Assembly: GCF_001429045.1 (NCBI RefSeq)
Contig: NZ_LMHY01000029.1
Span: forward strand, 226,208 to 290,207
Reading direction: 5' to 3'
DNA from: Pseudomonas sp. Root71
GTDB lineage: Bacteria; Pseudomonadota; Gammaproteobacteria; Pseudomonadales; Pseudomonadaceae
DNA: 64,000 bases
The notes below the pieces were generated by a model that saw only the letters and a program-made list of their open reading frames with translations, made no database searches and was not told where the DNA came from. Positions 46,359-55,149 of the stretch are shown here, piece by piece. Both the position numbers and the translations under genes were made by a program. The first letter of the stretch is position 1; every line of letters begins with the position of its first letter.

Positions 46359-46555
46359 AAGTCACCTCCTGTACTTGAACAGTAGGTCAGTAAGACCACA
46401 AGACCAACTTTAAAGTTGTACCAATGGGAATATGCAATCAACCACGCCTGAGATATTCGGTCGCATTTGCGCGGATAAGTTCTGGGGCAATCGCAAAGTC
46501 AGAGGGCGAAACGGCTAACGTTCCGTCTCGAAACAGCATCGAAAAGGATAGCGAC

Positions 46556-46639
46556 ATGAACAACCTGCGCGGCAGTTGCCTGTGTCTCTCGGCGCTACAC
46601 TGCACCTCTCTTTCGGTCACAACGAGCACTCCAGCATGA
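46556..46639 (+). CDS. 27-codon upstream mini-ORF coupled to the LprI-like gene
   Basis: ATG at 46556 is preceded by AAAGGATAGCGAC, a fair ribosome site. The frame encodes a short, Cys-rich peptide (NNLRGSCLCLSALHC...) and stops at TGA 46637-46639, which overlaps the ATG of the next gene as ATGA. The next gene has no good ribosome site of its own, so translation may depend on this mini-ORF. Confidence 0.4.
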   Translation: MNNLRGSCLCLSALHCTSLSVTTSTPA

Positions 46640-47037
46640 ACCCACGCTTACTCTTGGCACTGACGCCCCTGTTGTTCACCTCCATGGCGTTCGCCGTGGA
46701 CTGCGAAAACGCCAGCGACCAGGCGACGATGAACCAGTGCGCGGCGCAGCAGCATGCGGCCGCCGACAAGGAATTGAATGCGCTGTACCAGCAGATCACT
46801 TCGCGGCTCAAGAGCAACCCGGACGGCAAGAAGCAGTTGGTGGGTGCGCAGCGGGCGTGGGTGGCGTTCCGCGATGCCGAGTGCAGGTTCTCGGCGTCCG
46901 GGGTGGAAGGCGGGAGTGTGTATCCGCTGATCTACGGCAACTGCACCACGGAGCTGACCAAGGCACGGGTTCAGACGTTCAAGCAGTACTTGAAGTGTCA
47001 GGAGGGGGATTTGAGTTGTCCGGTGCCGGGGGTTTGA
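46636..47037 (+). CDS. LprI/DUF1311-family periplasmic protein (lysozyme-inhibitor-like)
   Basis: 133 aa. A Sec signal peptide (MNPRLLLALTPLLFTSMAFA) leads into VDCENASDQATMNQCAAQQ, then LNALYQQITSRL, AQRAWVAFRDAECRF and a C-terminal Cys (CQEGDLSCPV). Four spaced Cys suggest disulfides. The family includes LprI lysozyme inhibitors and urease-associated proteins; the actual function is unknown. It is followed by a REP pair. Confidence 0.8.
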   Translation: MNPRLLLALTPLLFTSMAFAVDCENASDQATMNQCAAQQHAAADKELNALYQQITSRLKSNPDGKKQLVGAQRAWVAFRDAECRFSASGVEGGSVYPLIYGNCTTELTKARVQTFKQYLKCQEGDLSCPVPGV

Positions 47038-47070
47038 TTTTTGCTGTTTTTGCGGTGTTTTTGAGGGCCT

Positions 47071-47166
47071 CTTCGCGGGCAAGCCCGCTCCCACAGGGTT
47101 CAGGGGTGTTCACACGATAGTGATCACACTGCATATCCACTGTGGGAGCGGGCTTGCCCGCGAAGG
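47071..47166. repeat. Paired REP palindromes, GGGCTTGCCCGC subtype
   Basis: CTTCGCGGGCAAGCCCGCTCCCACAGG and CTGTGGGAGCGGGCTTGCCCGCGAAGGC face each other in inverted orientation around a 40-base spacer between convergent LprI-like and qhpB genes. The arms use the GCGGGC variant rather than GCGAGC. Confidence 0.88.
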
Positions 47167-47186
47167 CGTCAGTTCAGGCGCGGCAA

Positions 47187-48305
47187 TTACCGGACAAAAA
47201 TCTGCGCCGTGGTAATCGCCATGTCCCCGCCCGGCAGCTTGATGCTGCCCGTTTGCTTGAGGCTGTCGGCATCAAAGATCGCCACGTCGTTGAAGGTTCC
47301 CGCCAGGTAGATCTTGCTGCCGTCCTTGTTGAAGGAAATGCAGTAGTACGAGTGATCGAGCGTGGCGGACTGGAGCATCTTCTTCTGTTTGATGTCGTAC
47401 TTGGCCAGGCGGTTGAGCACGCCGAACATCAGGTTCGGGTCCTTGGGCGAGCGCATGCCGCTGAAGTAGATTTCGGTCAAGGGCCCGAAGTCGGTGGTTT
47501 CGGTCTTGCCGGTCTTCAGGTCGACACTGAACAGGCCGTACAGGTATTCGGCGGTGGCCGGGTCCTGTTTCTTGTCCTTGAACTTCGCCGCGGTGTACAG
47601 CAGCGAGAAGTCATGCCGGTACGTTTGCTGGTTCCACACGTAGAGCACGTCCGGCGCGCTGTAATTCGGGCGCTTCCAGTGGCGGCTGGGGATCAGCACG
47701 TCGAACTTGCCGGTCTGTACATTGACCTTGTAGACGTCCGCCCCGGCCACGTACAGCGTGCCGTCGTCACCGCTCTGCATGATGGTCAGCTGGCGCGGCG
47801 CCGGGAAACTGCGCACAGGCTTGGCGTCCATGCCGGCGTCGGTCTTGTACACGTCGAGCCGCGGCTGCTGCACTTCGTAGCGATCGTTCATCATCAGCGT
47901 CGGGTTGGCGACGGTGTACAGCTCCTTGCCGTCGTGGCTGAGGGTGAAGGCGAACATCGAGCGCGCTTTTTCCCCCGGCTTCTGGGCGATGCTGGCGTGG
48001 AACACCTGCTTGCAGTTGTCCAGTTCGACACCGTAGACGTCCGCATAGTGATTGTTCAGCACGTAGGCGGTCTTGCGGTCCGGCGACAATTGCACGGTGC
48101 CGGGGCCGAAGGCATCGGGCATCTTGCAGGTCTTGAACAGGGTGTCGGTGGCCAGGTCGATCACGTGCAGGTTGTTCGGGTAGTTCGTGGTCAACATGTA
48201 CTCGTGACCATATTGCAGTGCGGTGTTTTCATCGGCCAGAACACTGACCGAACAGCTGCTCAGAACGGCGAACGCGGCCAGGCCGCAGGCTTTGATATTA
48301 CGCAT
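47187..48305 (-). CDS. qhpB: Quinohemoprotein amine dehydrogenase beta subunit
   Basis: 372 aa with a Sec signal peptide (hydrophobic core to VLSSCSVSVLA). It is a beta-propeller of the amine-dehydrogenase type, with blade repeats such as NLHVIDLATDTLFKTC, TVQLSPDRKTAYVLNN, HYCISFNKDGSKIYLAG and the closing AIFDADSLKQTGSIKLPGG. In the periplasmic enzyme the beta propeller packs on the quinone-bearing gamma subunit. It is the last gene of the qhpA-D-C-B run, starting 22 bases after the gamma stop. Confidence 0.93.
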   Translation of the reverse strand: MRNIKACGLAAFAVLSSCSVSVLADENTALQYGHEYMLTTNYPNNLHVIDLATDTLFKTCKMPDAFGPGTVQLSPDRKTAYVLNNHYADVYGVELDNCKQVFHASIAQKPGEKARSMFAFTLSHDGKELYTVANPTLMMNDRYEVQQPRLDVYKTDAGMDAKPVRSFPAPRQLTIMQSGDDGTLYVAGADVYKVNVQTGKFDVLIPSRHWKRPNYSAPDVLYVWNQQTYRHDFSLLYTAAKFKDKKQDPATAEYLYGLFSVDLKTGKTETTDFGPLTEIYFSGMRSPKDPNLMFGVLNRLAKYDIKQKKMLQSATLDHSYYCISFNKDGSKIYLAGTFNDVAIFDADSLKQTGSIKLPGGDMAITTAQIFVR

Positions 48306-48326
48306 GCTGGAATCCTTCTTCTGTGA

Positions 48327-48650
48327 TCACTTGTCTTTGGGGAAGACAGTGCCGAGGTTGCGCCAGTTGTCGTTGGACGCCTGGGCATCCTTGTTCCAGT
48401 CCGGGTAGGTGCTCATCATGTCGGGCACCTGGGCCGGCCACCAGCAGGGGTCGGAGCAACCGTAGAGGTCGGCTTCCATCGGCTGGCACAGCGACGACAC
48501 GCCGCCAAACGCATCGATTTCCCAGCCCGGATCGGTGGTTGAGGCACAGCCCGCCACGGAGCTCATGGCCACCACTTCTTCAATGCGGTTCTCGTCCGCG
48601 GCCTGATCCAGCTTCAACGCTTTGTTATTGATTGCCTTGAGATGTTTCAT
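48327..48650 (-). CDS. qhpC: QHNDH gamma subunit carrying the cysteine tryptophylquinone
   Basis: 107 aa. The 28-residue leader ends at EEVVA, so the mature chain begins MSSVAGC. In mature numbering Cys7, Glu16, Cys27, Asp33, Cys37, Cys41, Trp43 and Asp49 all fall where the known P. putida gamma subunit has its crosslinks: thioethers Cys7-Glu16, Cys27-Asp33, Cys41-Asp49, and the quinone pair Cys37-Trp43. The central CSDPCWWPAQVPD is the cofactor region. This is the ribosomally made substrate of QhpD, QhpG and QhpE, and is the subunit that reacts with the primary amine. It starts one base after the qhpD stop. Confidence 0.95.
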   Translation of the reverse strand: MKHLKAINNKALKLDQAADENRIEEVVAMSSVAGCASTTDPGWEIDAFGGVSSLCQPMEADLYGCSDPCWWPAQVPDMMSTYPDWNKDAQASNDNWRNLGTVFPKDK

Positions 48651-48651
48651 A

Positions 48652-50082
48652 TCAGTGAGCCTTGCGCGGAGTGATGTAACTGCTGATGAACGCAGGGTTA
48701 TTGGCCATGATCCGGGTGTAGACCTCGATGCCGAAGTCGACCCAGTCACGCATCAGTTCGCAGTAGTGATAGGTCGGGTGGGTCGGATCGCCGTAGCGGG
48801 CGTAGCTCTCGTGGTAGCAGCCGCCGGAACACAGGTTGCGGATCTGGCAGTCCTCGCAGCCGGTGTTGGTGCGGTCCAGGCGCTGGGACAGGAAGTCGTT
48901 CAACTCCACCTGCTTCACACCGCTGTGGACGTTGCCGAAGGTCGGCAGGCTCGAACCGGTAAAGCGGTGGCACAGGTTCAGCTCGCCCTTGTGATCCACC
49001 GCCAGCATCTTCAGGCCCGCGCCGCACGGCAGGGCTTTCTTGTGGCCTTCGTGGATGTCGGTGATGAGCTGGTGCAGGTTGGAGAAACCGATGTTGCGGT
49101 GCTCCAGCGCCGCTTCCAGATAGCGTCGACCGAGGGCCTTCATGTTGGCGAACACCTGCACCAGTTCATCGCTGGTGAGGTTGAAGCTGCTGATGTCGCC
49201 GGAGGTCACCGGGGCAAAGCCGACTTCGGCAAAACCCAGTTCGTTGAACAGGTGATCCCAGATGGTTTCAACATCGGTCACGCCGGTGGTCAGGGTCACC
49301 CGCGCACCGACCGGACGGCTGTTGTAGCGCGACAGCAGCATCTCGGCCTTGCGCCGCACCACGTCGTACGTGCCCTGCCCGCCTACGGTGATGCGGTTGC
49401 GGTCGTGCACGGTTTTCGGCCCGTCGATGCTCACCGACAGCCCGAAACGGTGGGCGTTGAGGTAGTCCACGGTTTCTTCGGTGAGCAGCGTGGCGTTGGT
49501 GGTCATGACGAATTCGACGAACTTGCCCGCCTCGCGAAAACGCTTCTCACAGTAGTCGACCATGTACTCAATCAGCTTGCGGTTGCTCAGCGGTTCGCCG
49601 CCGAAGAACACCACGGTGAAACGCTCTTCGTCCGGGGATTCGCGCAGCAGCATTTCCACCGAGGCGATCGCCGTTTCGACGTCCATCTTCTTGCCCGCCG
49701 ACGGCTTGTCGAGGTCTTCCTTGTAGCAGTAGGTGCAGCTCAGGTTGCAGCCGGTGTTGACGTTGAGCACCACGGTATTGATCGCCGTGCGCTCGACGCG
49801 CTTGGTGGCGATGTCCGGAGTCAGCGGCGAACCGTCGCTGACCAGTTCCAGGGCCATCAGCTCGCGCAGGGTCTCGGTGATTTCCTCGCCGCTGAAACGC
49901 GCGGCCAGGCGCTGGATCAGGTCGTCCGAGGAACAACCGGGCCCACGCAAGGTGTCGATGATGGTGCCCGTCAGTTCATCGCTGGCGAACAGCGAACTGC
50001 TGGGGATGTGAAACAGCATGCGGTCGGCATCGACCTGCACTTCGTGCAGGTTGCGTTCGACCAGATTCAATATGGCGCCCAT
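48652..50082 (-). CDS. qhpD: QhpD, radical SAM enzyme making gamma-subunit thioethers
   Basis: 476 aa from the ATG at 50082, which has AGGAGG six bases upstream. The radical SAM cluster motif is CNLSCTYC (C-x3-C-x2-C), near residue 113. The C-terminal SPASM part carries Cys in CGAGLKML, NLCHRF, CEDCQIRNLCSGGC and YHYCELM for additional 4Fe-4S clusters. It makes the three Cys-to-Asp/Glu beta- or gamma-carbon thioethers within the gamma chain in the cytoplasm. It lies between the alpha and gamma genes. Confidence 0.95.
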   Translation of the reverse strand: MGAILNLVERNLHEVQVDADRMLFHIPSSSLFASDELTGTIIDTLRGPGCSSDDLIQRLAARFSGEEITETLRELMALELVSDGSPLTPDIATKRVERTAINTVVLNVNTGCNLSCTYCYKEDLDKPSAGKKMDVETAIASVEMLLRESPDEERFTVVFFGGEPLSNRKLIEYMVDYCEKRFREAGKFVEFVMTTNATLLTEETVDYLNAHRFGLSVSIDGPKTVHDRNRITVGGQGTYDVVRRKAEMLLSRYNSRPVGARVTLTTGVTDVETIWDHLFNELGFAEVGFAPVTSGDISSFNLTSDELVQVFANMKALGRRYLEAALEHRNIGFSNLHQLITDIHEGHKKALPCGAGLKMLAVDHKGELNLCHRFTGSSLPTFGNVHSGVKQVELNDFLSQRLDRTNTGCEDCQIRNLCSGGCYHESYARYGDPTHPTYHYCELMRDWVDFGIEVYTRIMANNPAFISSYITPRKAH

Positions 50083-50178
50083 AACCAACCTCCTGTGCAG
50101 GCCCCGCTTGGCGGGGCTTGCGGTCATTCCAAAAAGTGTCTGTAGCCTTGAAGCTGTGTTAAGCCAAGGACAGCCAAC

Positions 50179-51759
50179 TCATGGAATCGGTGGATTGTTC
50201 CAGCGTTGCACGGTGACGATCATGTGGCCTTCGCCGGTCAGGGATTGCCCTGCGTCGTCGACGGCGGCGATCACCTTGAGGTTGCCGGCATTGTTGGTGG
50301 ACATCTTGCGCGCCGGGTTCGGCCCGGCATCGCCCGGGGTGAACACGCCGGTGTCGGCCTGCATGGTGCCGGCAAACTTGACGTCTTCGTCTTCCTTGGC
50401 GCGGTCGTCGAAGGCTTCGACCTTCCACTGCGCCGGGAACACGCCGATGCGATATGGCTTGCCGTCGGAGCCCTTGCCCCAGGCTTCGGCGTCAAAACGG
50501 CCCTGGACTTTCGGCGTCGAACCACCGCCCTCGCCGATCCGTGCCACCGAGAATTCCGGCACCACCTTGACCGAGGCGATCTTGCTGTACACCGACAGGC
50601 TCGGGCCTTTCAGCGTGCCGACACTGACCGCGCGCACGCCCGGCTGGGCATTGGCCGTCGCCTTGAGCTTGACCTTGATCCGCTCGGGGCTTTGCTCGAC
50701 CACTTCGAGCACTTCCACGCCTTTGCCGAAGTCCGGCTTGCCGGTCAGGCCGCTGCCGATCAGGGTGACTTCGGTTTCGCTGCCGGCCTTCACATAGCCC
50801 GGCTGCACCGCCAGCAACCGCTGGGAGCCCTGTTTGGCGGCGACGAAGTCCAGACCGCGCTCATCGTGCTCGGCCTCGAACATCCGGCCCTGCATCGCAT
50901 TGCCTTGGGCGGCGAACACCTGGCGCATGATCACGCCGTCGATCGTCACGTTGCCGCGCCATTCATAGCCGGTGTAGAGAATCGCGCTGCCGTCGCCATT
51001 GAACGGCGTGCCGTCGGCGTATTGGCCTTTGACGCTGACCTTGAAAGTGTCGCTGCCGTCGGCGGTCACGCTCATCACACCGGCCAGTTCGCCCTTGCCG
51101 GGCAAGTGCCCGCTGAAGCTCCAGTCGCCCACCAGCGCCTCGCTTTTCGGCGCCGCGCCCTGCCATTTTTTCCAGGCCGGGTTATCCAGCGGATAACGCT
51201 TGGCCAGCAACGGCACCATCTCTTTACGGGCCAGATCGAACCAGTCGCGGTCACGGGACAGCGCCTGGTACTCCAGCGACGGCCATTGGCCGAGGTGGAA
51301 GTTCACCAGGCGTTCCCACTCCTGGGCCGGACGCCGTTGCAGGGCGACCCGCGCACCGGAGTGGCAGCGGCCGCACATCTGGCTGGTTTGGTCGTCGAAG
51401 TGTTCGACGGTGTTGAGTCGCCGCTCCAGCGCATAGCGCACGCCGTCGGTTTCGCTCGGCGCAAGGCCCTGGGTATCGGCCAGGTATTTGACCAGCGTTC
51501 GGCGGTCTTCATCGCTGATCTGCAAACCGTGCATGGTCTGCATCCGGGCGATGCTCATCAACCAGCCTTCCGGCGTTTTGCGCTGGTGGCTGATACGGCT
51601 CAGGGCGTTATCGGCTTCGGGGGTGTGACAGCCCTGACAGGTTTCCTTGAGGATGGTCTGGGCGTCGCGGGCTGCCAGGCTATGAGGCGAATGCAGCGCT
51701 ACACAAGCGGCTACGGCCAGCAGGCTGGCGCTCATGCCTGATCGGAGTTTTCTCTTCAT
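50179..51759 (-). CDS. qhpA: Quinohemoprotein amine dehydrogenase alpha subunit (diheme)
   Basis: 526 aa. A signal peptide (ending HSLAA) is followed by a diheme cytochrome c domain with CQGCH near residue 42 and CGRCH near 130. The following beta-rich domains (GDWSFSGHLPGKGELAG; the Ig-like LLAVQPGYVKAGSETEVTLIGSG; QRWNNPPIP terminus) match the four-domain alpha subunit. It carries electrons from the quinone of the gamma chain to c-type acceptors in the periplasm. I took the ATG at 51759; a GTG six codons upstream is in frame. A weak sigma-54-like site lies about 115 bases upstream. Confidence 0.94.
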   Translation of the reverse strand: MKRKLRSGMSASLLAVAACVALHSPHSLAARDAQTILKETCQGCHTPEADNALSRISHQRKTPEGWLMSIARMQTMHGLQISDEDRRTLVKYLADTQGLAPSETDGVRYALERRLNTVEHFDDQTSQMCGRCHSGARVALQRRPAQEWERLVNFHLGQWPSLEYQALSRDRDWFDLARKEMVPLLAKRYPLDNPAWKKWQGAAPKSEALVGDWSFSGHLPGKGELAGVMSVTADGSDTFKVSVKGQYADGTPFNGDGSAILYTGYEWRGNVTIDGVIMRQVFAAQGNAMQGRMFEAEHDERGLDFVAAKQGSQRLLAVQPGYVKAGSETEVTLIGSGLTGKPDFGKGVEVLEVVEQSPERIKVKLKATANAQPGVRAVSVGTLKGPSLSVYSKIASVKVVPEFSVARIGEGGGSTPKVQGRFDAEAWGKGSDGKPYRIGVFPAQWKVEAFDDRAKEDEDVKFAGTMQADTGVFTPGDAGPNPARKMSTNNAGNLKVIAAVDDAGQSLTGEGHMIVTVQRWNNPPIP

Positions 51760-51873
51760 CAACGTCGAACCTCGCACGGTGCGTTCTTATTGTTGTGGCT
51801 TATCGTTTTTATGGTTTCTGCCGTCGGCGGTGAACCGCTGACGGAGGCAAGAGAAACGTCTGCGATGAGCAAT

Positions 51874-51888
51874 ACACGGAGCGTGCCA
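51874..51888 (-). promoter_or_regulatory. Possible degenerate sigma-54 promoter upstream of qhpA
   Basis: On the minus strand TGGCACG at 51888-51882 is a perfect -24 element. After four bases the -12 element reads GTGT instead of TTGC, so the GC is GT. The match is partial. Confidence 0.35.
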
Positions 51889-52221
51889 GCTTATGAATAT
51901 TTCAATGAATCAATGACTTGCCGATAAAAGCCGGTGTTTTGCCAATCGTGTCGTCTGCGTTCCACGTTCAATTTCGCGACAACTGTTTCAACCTGAGACA
52001 AGCATAGGATCAAGATCAAAGGATCGCAGCCTGCGGCAGCTCCTACAGGTGAACGTTGCTCCTTCTGTAGGAGCTGCCGCAGGCTGCGATCTTTTGAACT
52101 TCACCATGCGTCACCGGCGTCTCACTGCGTCGCAATTTGCGACGCATGCTCCCCCTTTTTACCTTGGGTCCATAACCCGCAAGCCCCGCTAAACCGGCTC
52201 TTGCCTCCCAATAAACATAAC
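51889..52221. other. Divergent intergenic region between qhpA and the aldehyde dehydrogenase
   Basis: No gene is supported here. The left half is AT-rich and should hold upstream activator sites for the sigma-54 activator, though I could not pick out a convincing repeated motif by eye. The middle holds a REP-like palindrome (52018-52095), and CGTCGCAATTTGCGACG near 52128 is a further short dyad that could be an activator site. Confidence 0.45.
52018..52095. repeat. REP-like palindrome, second family (GCAGCCTGCGGCAGCTCCTACAG)
   Basis: GATCGCAGCCTGCGGCAGCTCCTACAG and its exact inverse CTGTAGGAGCTGCCGCAGGC... lie 20 bases apart. This is a different REP family from the GTGGGAGCG units; the same family recurs at 53775. 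Confidence 0.88.
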
Positions 52222-52237
52222 TGGCACAACCGTTGCG
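52222..52237 (+). promoter_or_regulatory. Sigma-54 promoter of the aldehyde dehydrogenase gene
   Basis: TGGCACA-ACCG-TTGC at 52222-52237 gives the exact GG-N10-GC spacing of sigma-54 -24/-12 elements. It lies 37 bases before the start. A sigma-54 activator gene of the same locus is at 57531. Confidence 0.82.
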
Positions 52238-52273
52238 AATGACCTCGCCACACGAACAAGACGAGGTTTCATC

Positions 52274-53764
52274 ATGTCGCTCCCAAACCTGCTTCCCGCC
52301 ACTTCGGCATTCATCCAGCGTGCCCCGAGCATGCTCATCGGCGGTGACTGGGTCGAGGCCGCCGATGGCCAGACCATGCCCCTGCACAACCCGGCCACCG
52401 GTGAGGTGTTGTGCGTGGTGCCACGGGCAACGCCGGAAGATGTCGACCGTGCGGTCCTCGCCGCCCGCCAGGCGTTCGACGATTCGGCCTGGACCCGCAC
52501 CCGCCCCCGGGAGCGGCAGAATCTGTTATGGAAACTCGCCGACCTGATGCAGCGCGACGCCGAGCTGCTGGCGCAACTGGAATGCCTGAACAACGGTAAA
52601 AGCGCGGCGGTGGCCCAGGTGATGGACGTGCAACTGGCCATCGACTTCCTGCGCTACATGGCCGGTTGGGCGACTAAGATCGAAGGTTCTACGGTTGACG
52701 TGTCGGCACCGCTGATGCCCAACGACCAGTTCCACAGTTTTATCCGACGCGAAGCGGTGGGTGTGGTCGGCGCCATCGTCGCCTGGAACTTCCCGCTGTT
52801 GCTGGCCTGCTGGAAACTCGGTCCGGCCCTGGCCACCGGTTGTACCGTGGTGCTCAAGCCCGCCGACGAAACCCCGCTGACCGCGCTGAAACTCGCCGAG
52901 CTGGTGCTGGAGGCCGGTTATCCCGAAGGCGTGTTCAACGTGGTCACCGGTACCGGCATCACCGCAGGTTCGGCCCTGACCCACAACCCGCTGGTGGACA
53001 AGCTGACCTTCACCGGCTCCACCGCCGTGGGCAAGCAGATCGGCAAGATCGCCATGGATTCCATGACCCGGGTCACCCTGGAGCTGGGCGGCAAATCGCC
53101 GACCATCGTCATGGCCGACGCCGACCTGAAAACCGCCGCGGCCGGGGCCGCCAGCGCGATCTTCTTCAACCAGGGCCAGGTCTGCTGCGCAGGTTCCAGG
53201 CTGTATGTGCAGCGCAAGCATTTCGACAATGTGGTGGCGGACATCGCTGGCATCGCCAACGCCATGAAACTCGGCAACGGCCTGGACCCGAGCGTCGACA
53301 TGGGGCCGTTGATCTCGGCGCGCCAGCAGGAGCGCGTCTACGGCTACATCGAAAAGGGCCGGGAAAGCGGCGCGACCATCGCCTGCGGTGGTGAGCAGTT
53401 CGGCCCGGGGTTCTTCGTCAAGCCGACGGTGATTGTCGACGTCGATCAGAAGCACTCACTGGTGCAGGAAGAAATCTTCGGGCCGGTGCTGGTGGCCATC
53501 CCGTTCGATGACGAGGCCGATGCCCTGCGCATGGCCAACGACAGTCCGTATGGATTGGGCGCGAGCATCTGGTCCAACGACCTGGCGGCGGTGCACCGGA
53601 TGATTCCACGGATCAAGTCCGGGTCGGTGTGGGTCAACTGCCACAGCGCCCTGGACCCGGCGCTGCCGTTCGGCGGCTACAAGATGTCCGGGGTCGGGCG
53701 TGAGATGGGGTATGCGGCGATCGAGCATTACACCGAGTTGAAGTCGGTGTTGATCAAACTGTGA
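52274..53764 (+). CDS. Aldehyde dehydrogenase, phenylacetaldehyde-dehydrogenase type
   Basis: 496 aa. The NAD-dependent ALDH signature is complete: AWNFPLLLACWKL, FTGSTAVGKQIG, catalytic Glu in VTLELGGKSP, catalytic Cys in NQGQVCCAGSR, and EEIFGPVLVAI. Its N-terminal half resembles FeaB/PadA-type phenylacetaldehyde dehydrogenases. It should oxidise the aldehyde left when the amine dehydrogenase deaminates a primary amine, completing the route to the acid. It is the only plus-strand gene in the qhp locus and has a sigma-54 promoter, so it is likely turned on with qhpA. Confidence 0.88.
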   Translation: MSLPNLLPATSAFIQRAPSMLIGGDWVEAADGQTMPLHNPATGEVLCVVPRATPEDVDRAVLAARQAFDDSAWTRTRPRERQNLLWKLADLMQRDAELLAQLECLNNGKSAAVAQVMDVQLAIDFLRYMAGWATKIEGSTVDVSAPLMPNDQFHSFIRREAVGVVGAIVAWNFPLLLACWKLGPALATGCTVVLKPADETPLTALKLAELVLEAGYPEGVFNVVTGTGITAGSALTHNPLVDKLTFTGSTAVGKQIGKIAMDSMTRVTLELGGKSPTIVMADADLKTAAAGAASAIFFNQGQVCCAGSRLYVQRKHFDNVVADIAGIANAMKLGNGLDPSVDMGPLISARQQERVYGYIEKGRESGATIACGGEQFGPGFFVKPTVIVDVDQKHSLVQEEIFGPVLVAIPFDDEADALRMANDSPYGLGASIWSNDLAAVHRMIPRIKSGSVWVNCHSALDPALPFGGYKMSGVGREMGYAAIEHYTELKSVLIKL

Positions 53765-53774
53765 AACAGTTTTT

Positions 53775-53857
53775 GTAGGAGCTGGCGAAGCCTGCGATCT
53801 TTTGATCCTCGGTACGTTTGAGGCAGCCAAAAGATCGCAGGCTTCGCCAGCTCCTAC
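53775..53857. repeat. REP-like palindrome, second family, overlapping the qhpG stop
   Basis: TGTAGGAGCTGGCGAAGCCTGCGATCTTTTG and its inverse around a 20-base spacer. The right arm contains the TAG stop of qhpG (53854-53856 on the minus strand). Confidence 0.85.
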
Positions 53858-55149
53858 GGTTTGAATCCCTGCCCCATCAACCAACTCCTGACCATCCTTC
53901 CCTGTTCAGCCGTCAACCCGGCCAACACCTGCTCAGCCGATTCACTGCGCAACCGCCGCACCAACGCCGCCACCTCAACCCCATGCACATGCCAGATGCC
54001 CAACGGCTGGTCCGCGGTGATCACCACCTCGACCTCATCGACCAGCCCATCACGCAACACCGGCGCCCGCTCAATCCTCAACCCATTGAAATCCGCCTCG
54101 GCATGGGCCACCTCGGCGTCCGGCCAGTTCCGTCGCGCCTGCCAGAACGGCTGATCCGGCCAGCGCTGCTCATCGGCATAAAAATCCCGGCCGATCCGGG
54201 CAAACCGCAAAAACAACTGTTCCACCCGCTGCTGGTGAAAACGCTGGGCCAGAGCCGCCCGTTCGGGTTTGCACAGCAGCGTGTTGATCACCGCCGGTGC
54301 CTGCAACGCCGAAGACAGGGACTGAAAGATCCCGTTGCCCGACAACGGGTCCACCGCCATGGCCGCATCGCCGACCCGAATCCAGTTTTCGCCACACACC
54401 TGCGGGCTCAGAATCGCTGTGCTGCTGCGGGCGTGCAGCTGTAGATCAGCTTCCGTTTCGCCGGCAAAAAATGCCGTGGCAAGCTTCGAACCCTGGCGCC
54501 GCTGCTGGCAGTATTCGAGCAACATGGCCTTACCCGGCAACCCGGCGCTGGCCACGTCCACCGTCCATTGCCAGTAACACTGGCCGTCGGCGCGCCGCGC
54601 CATCCATGCCCAGCCGTCCTTTAGGCTTTCCACGGCGCTGGCGGTGCTGCCCGGCGAGCCCTGCCAGCGATTGAGCAGGCTGACCGTCTCGGGCCCACGC
54701 ATGCCCTTGCCGATAGCGGGGGCCTGACGTCCTCGGGCTTCCACGAGAAACGGCGCGAGCAACGATTCGCGGCCGTCGATTTCGATTCGATGACCATTGG
54801 CCGATGACTGAACCGTCAGCACCCGGCCTTCGATCAGCTCGACCCCCGCCAGGTGCAAATCCTCACGCAGGCCTCGATCAAAAACCGGACGGTCGAGCAA
54901 GTATTCGATGTTCTGCGCGTGGTGTTGGCCATTCCAGCTCACCTGGCGTTGAGAAGGCAGCGTCGCCTGCGCCAACGCCTGATGCAGGCCCGCGCCGCGC
55001 AAAGCCTCCAGCACCCGCACGGACACGCCTTCGAGCGCCGCAAACCGGCGCCATTCGCTGATCAGCGTGACGCCATGGCCCAGTCGCCGGAGTCCCAGCG
55101 CGACAGCGGCGCCGGCTGGCCCGGCGCCCAGAATGACGATGTCGGTCAT
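53854..55149 (-). CDS. qhpG: QhpG, FAD-dependent monooxygenase of quinone formation
   Basis: 431 aa with the dinucleotide-binding GAGPAG at residue 8 and the second FAD motif GDAAMAVDPLSGNGI near residue 285. It belongs to the PHBH-like single-component flavin monooxygenases. In the qhp system it dihydroxylates the gamma-subunit Trp, giving the precursor of tryptophylquinone. Its ATG overlaps the qhpE stop, and its own stop lies within a REP palindrome. Confidence 0.9.
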   Translation of the reverse strand: MTDIVILGAGPAGAAVALGLRRLGHGVTLISEWRRFAALEGVSVRVLEALRGAGLHQALAQATLPSQRQVSWNGQHHAQNIEYLLDRPVFDRGLREDLHLAGVELIEGRVLTVQSSANGHRIEIDGRESLLAPFLVEARGRQAPAIGKGMRGPETVSLLNRWQGSPGSTASAVESLKDGWAWMARRADGQCYWQWTVDVASAGLPGKAMLLEYCQQRRQGSKLATAFFAGETEADLQLHARSSTAILSPQVCGENWIRVGDAAMAVDPLSGNGIFQSLSSALQAPAVINTLLCKPERAALAQRFHQQRVEQLFLRFARIGRDFYADEQRWPDQPFWQARRNWPDAEVAHAEADFNGLRIERAPVLRDGLVDEVEVVITADQPLGIWHVHGVEVAALVRRLRSESAEQVLAGLTAEQGRMVRSWLMGQGFKP

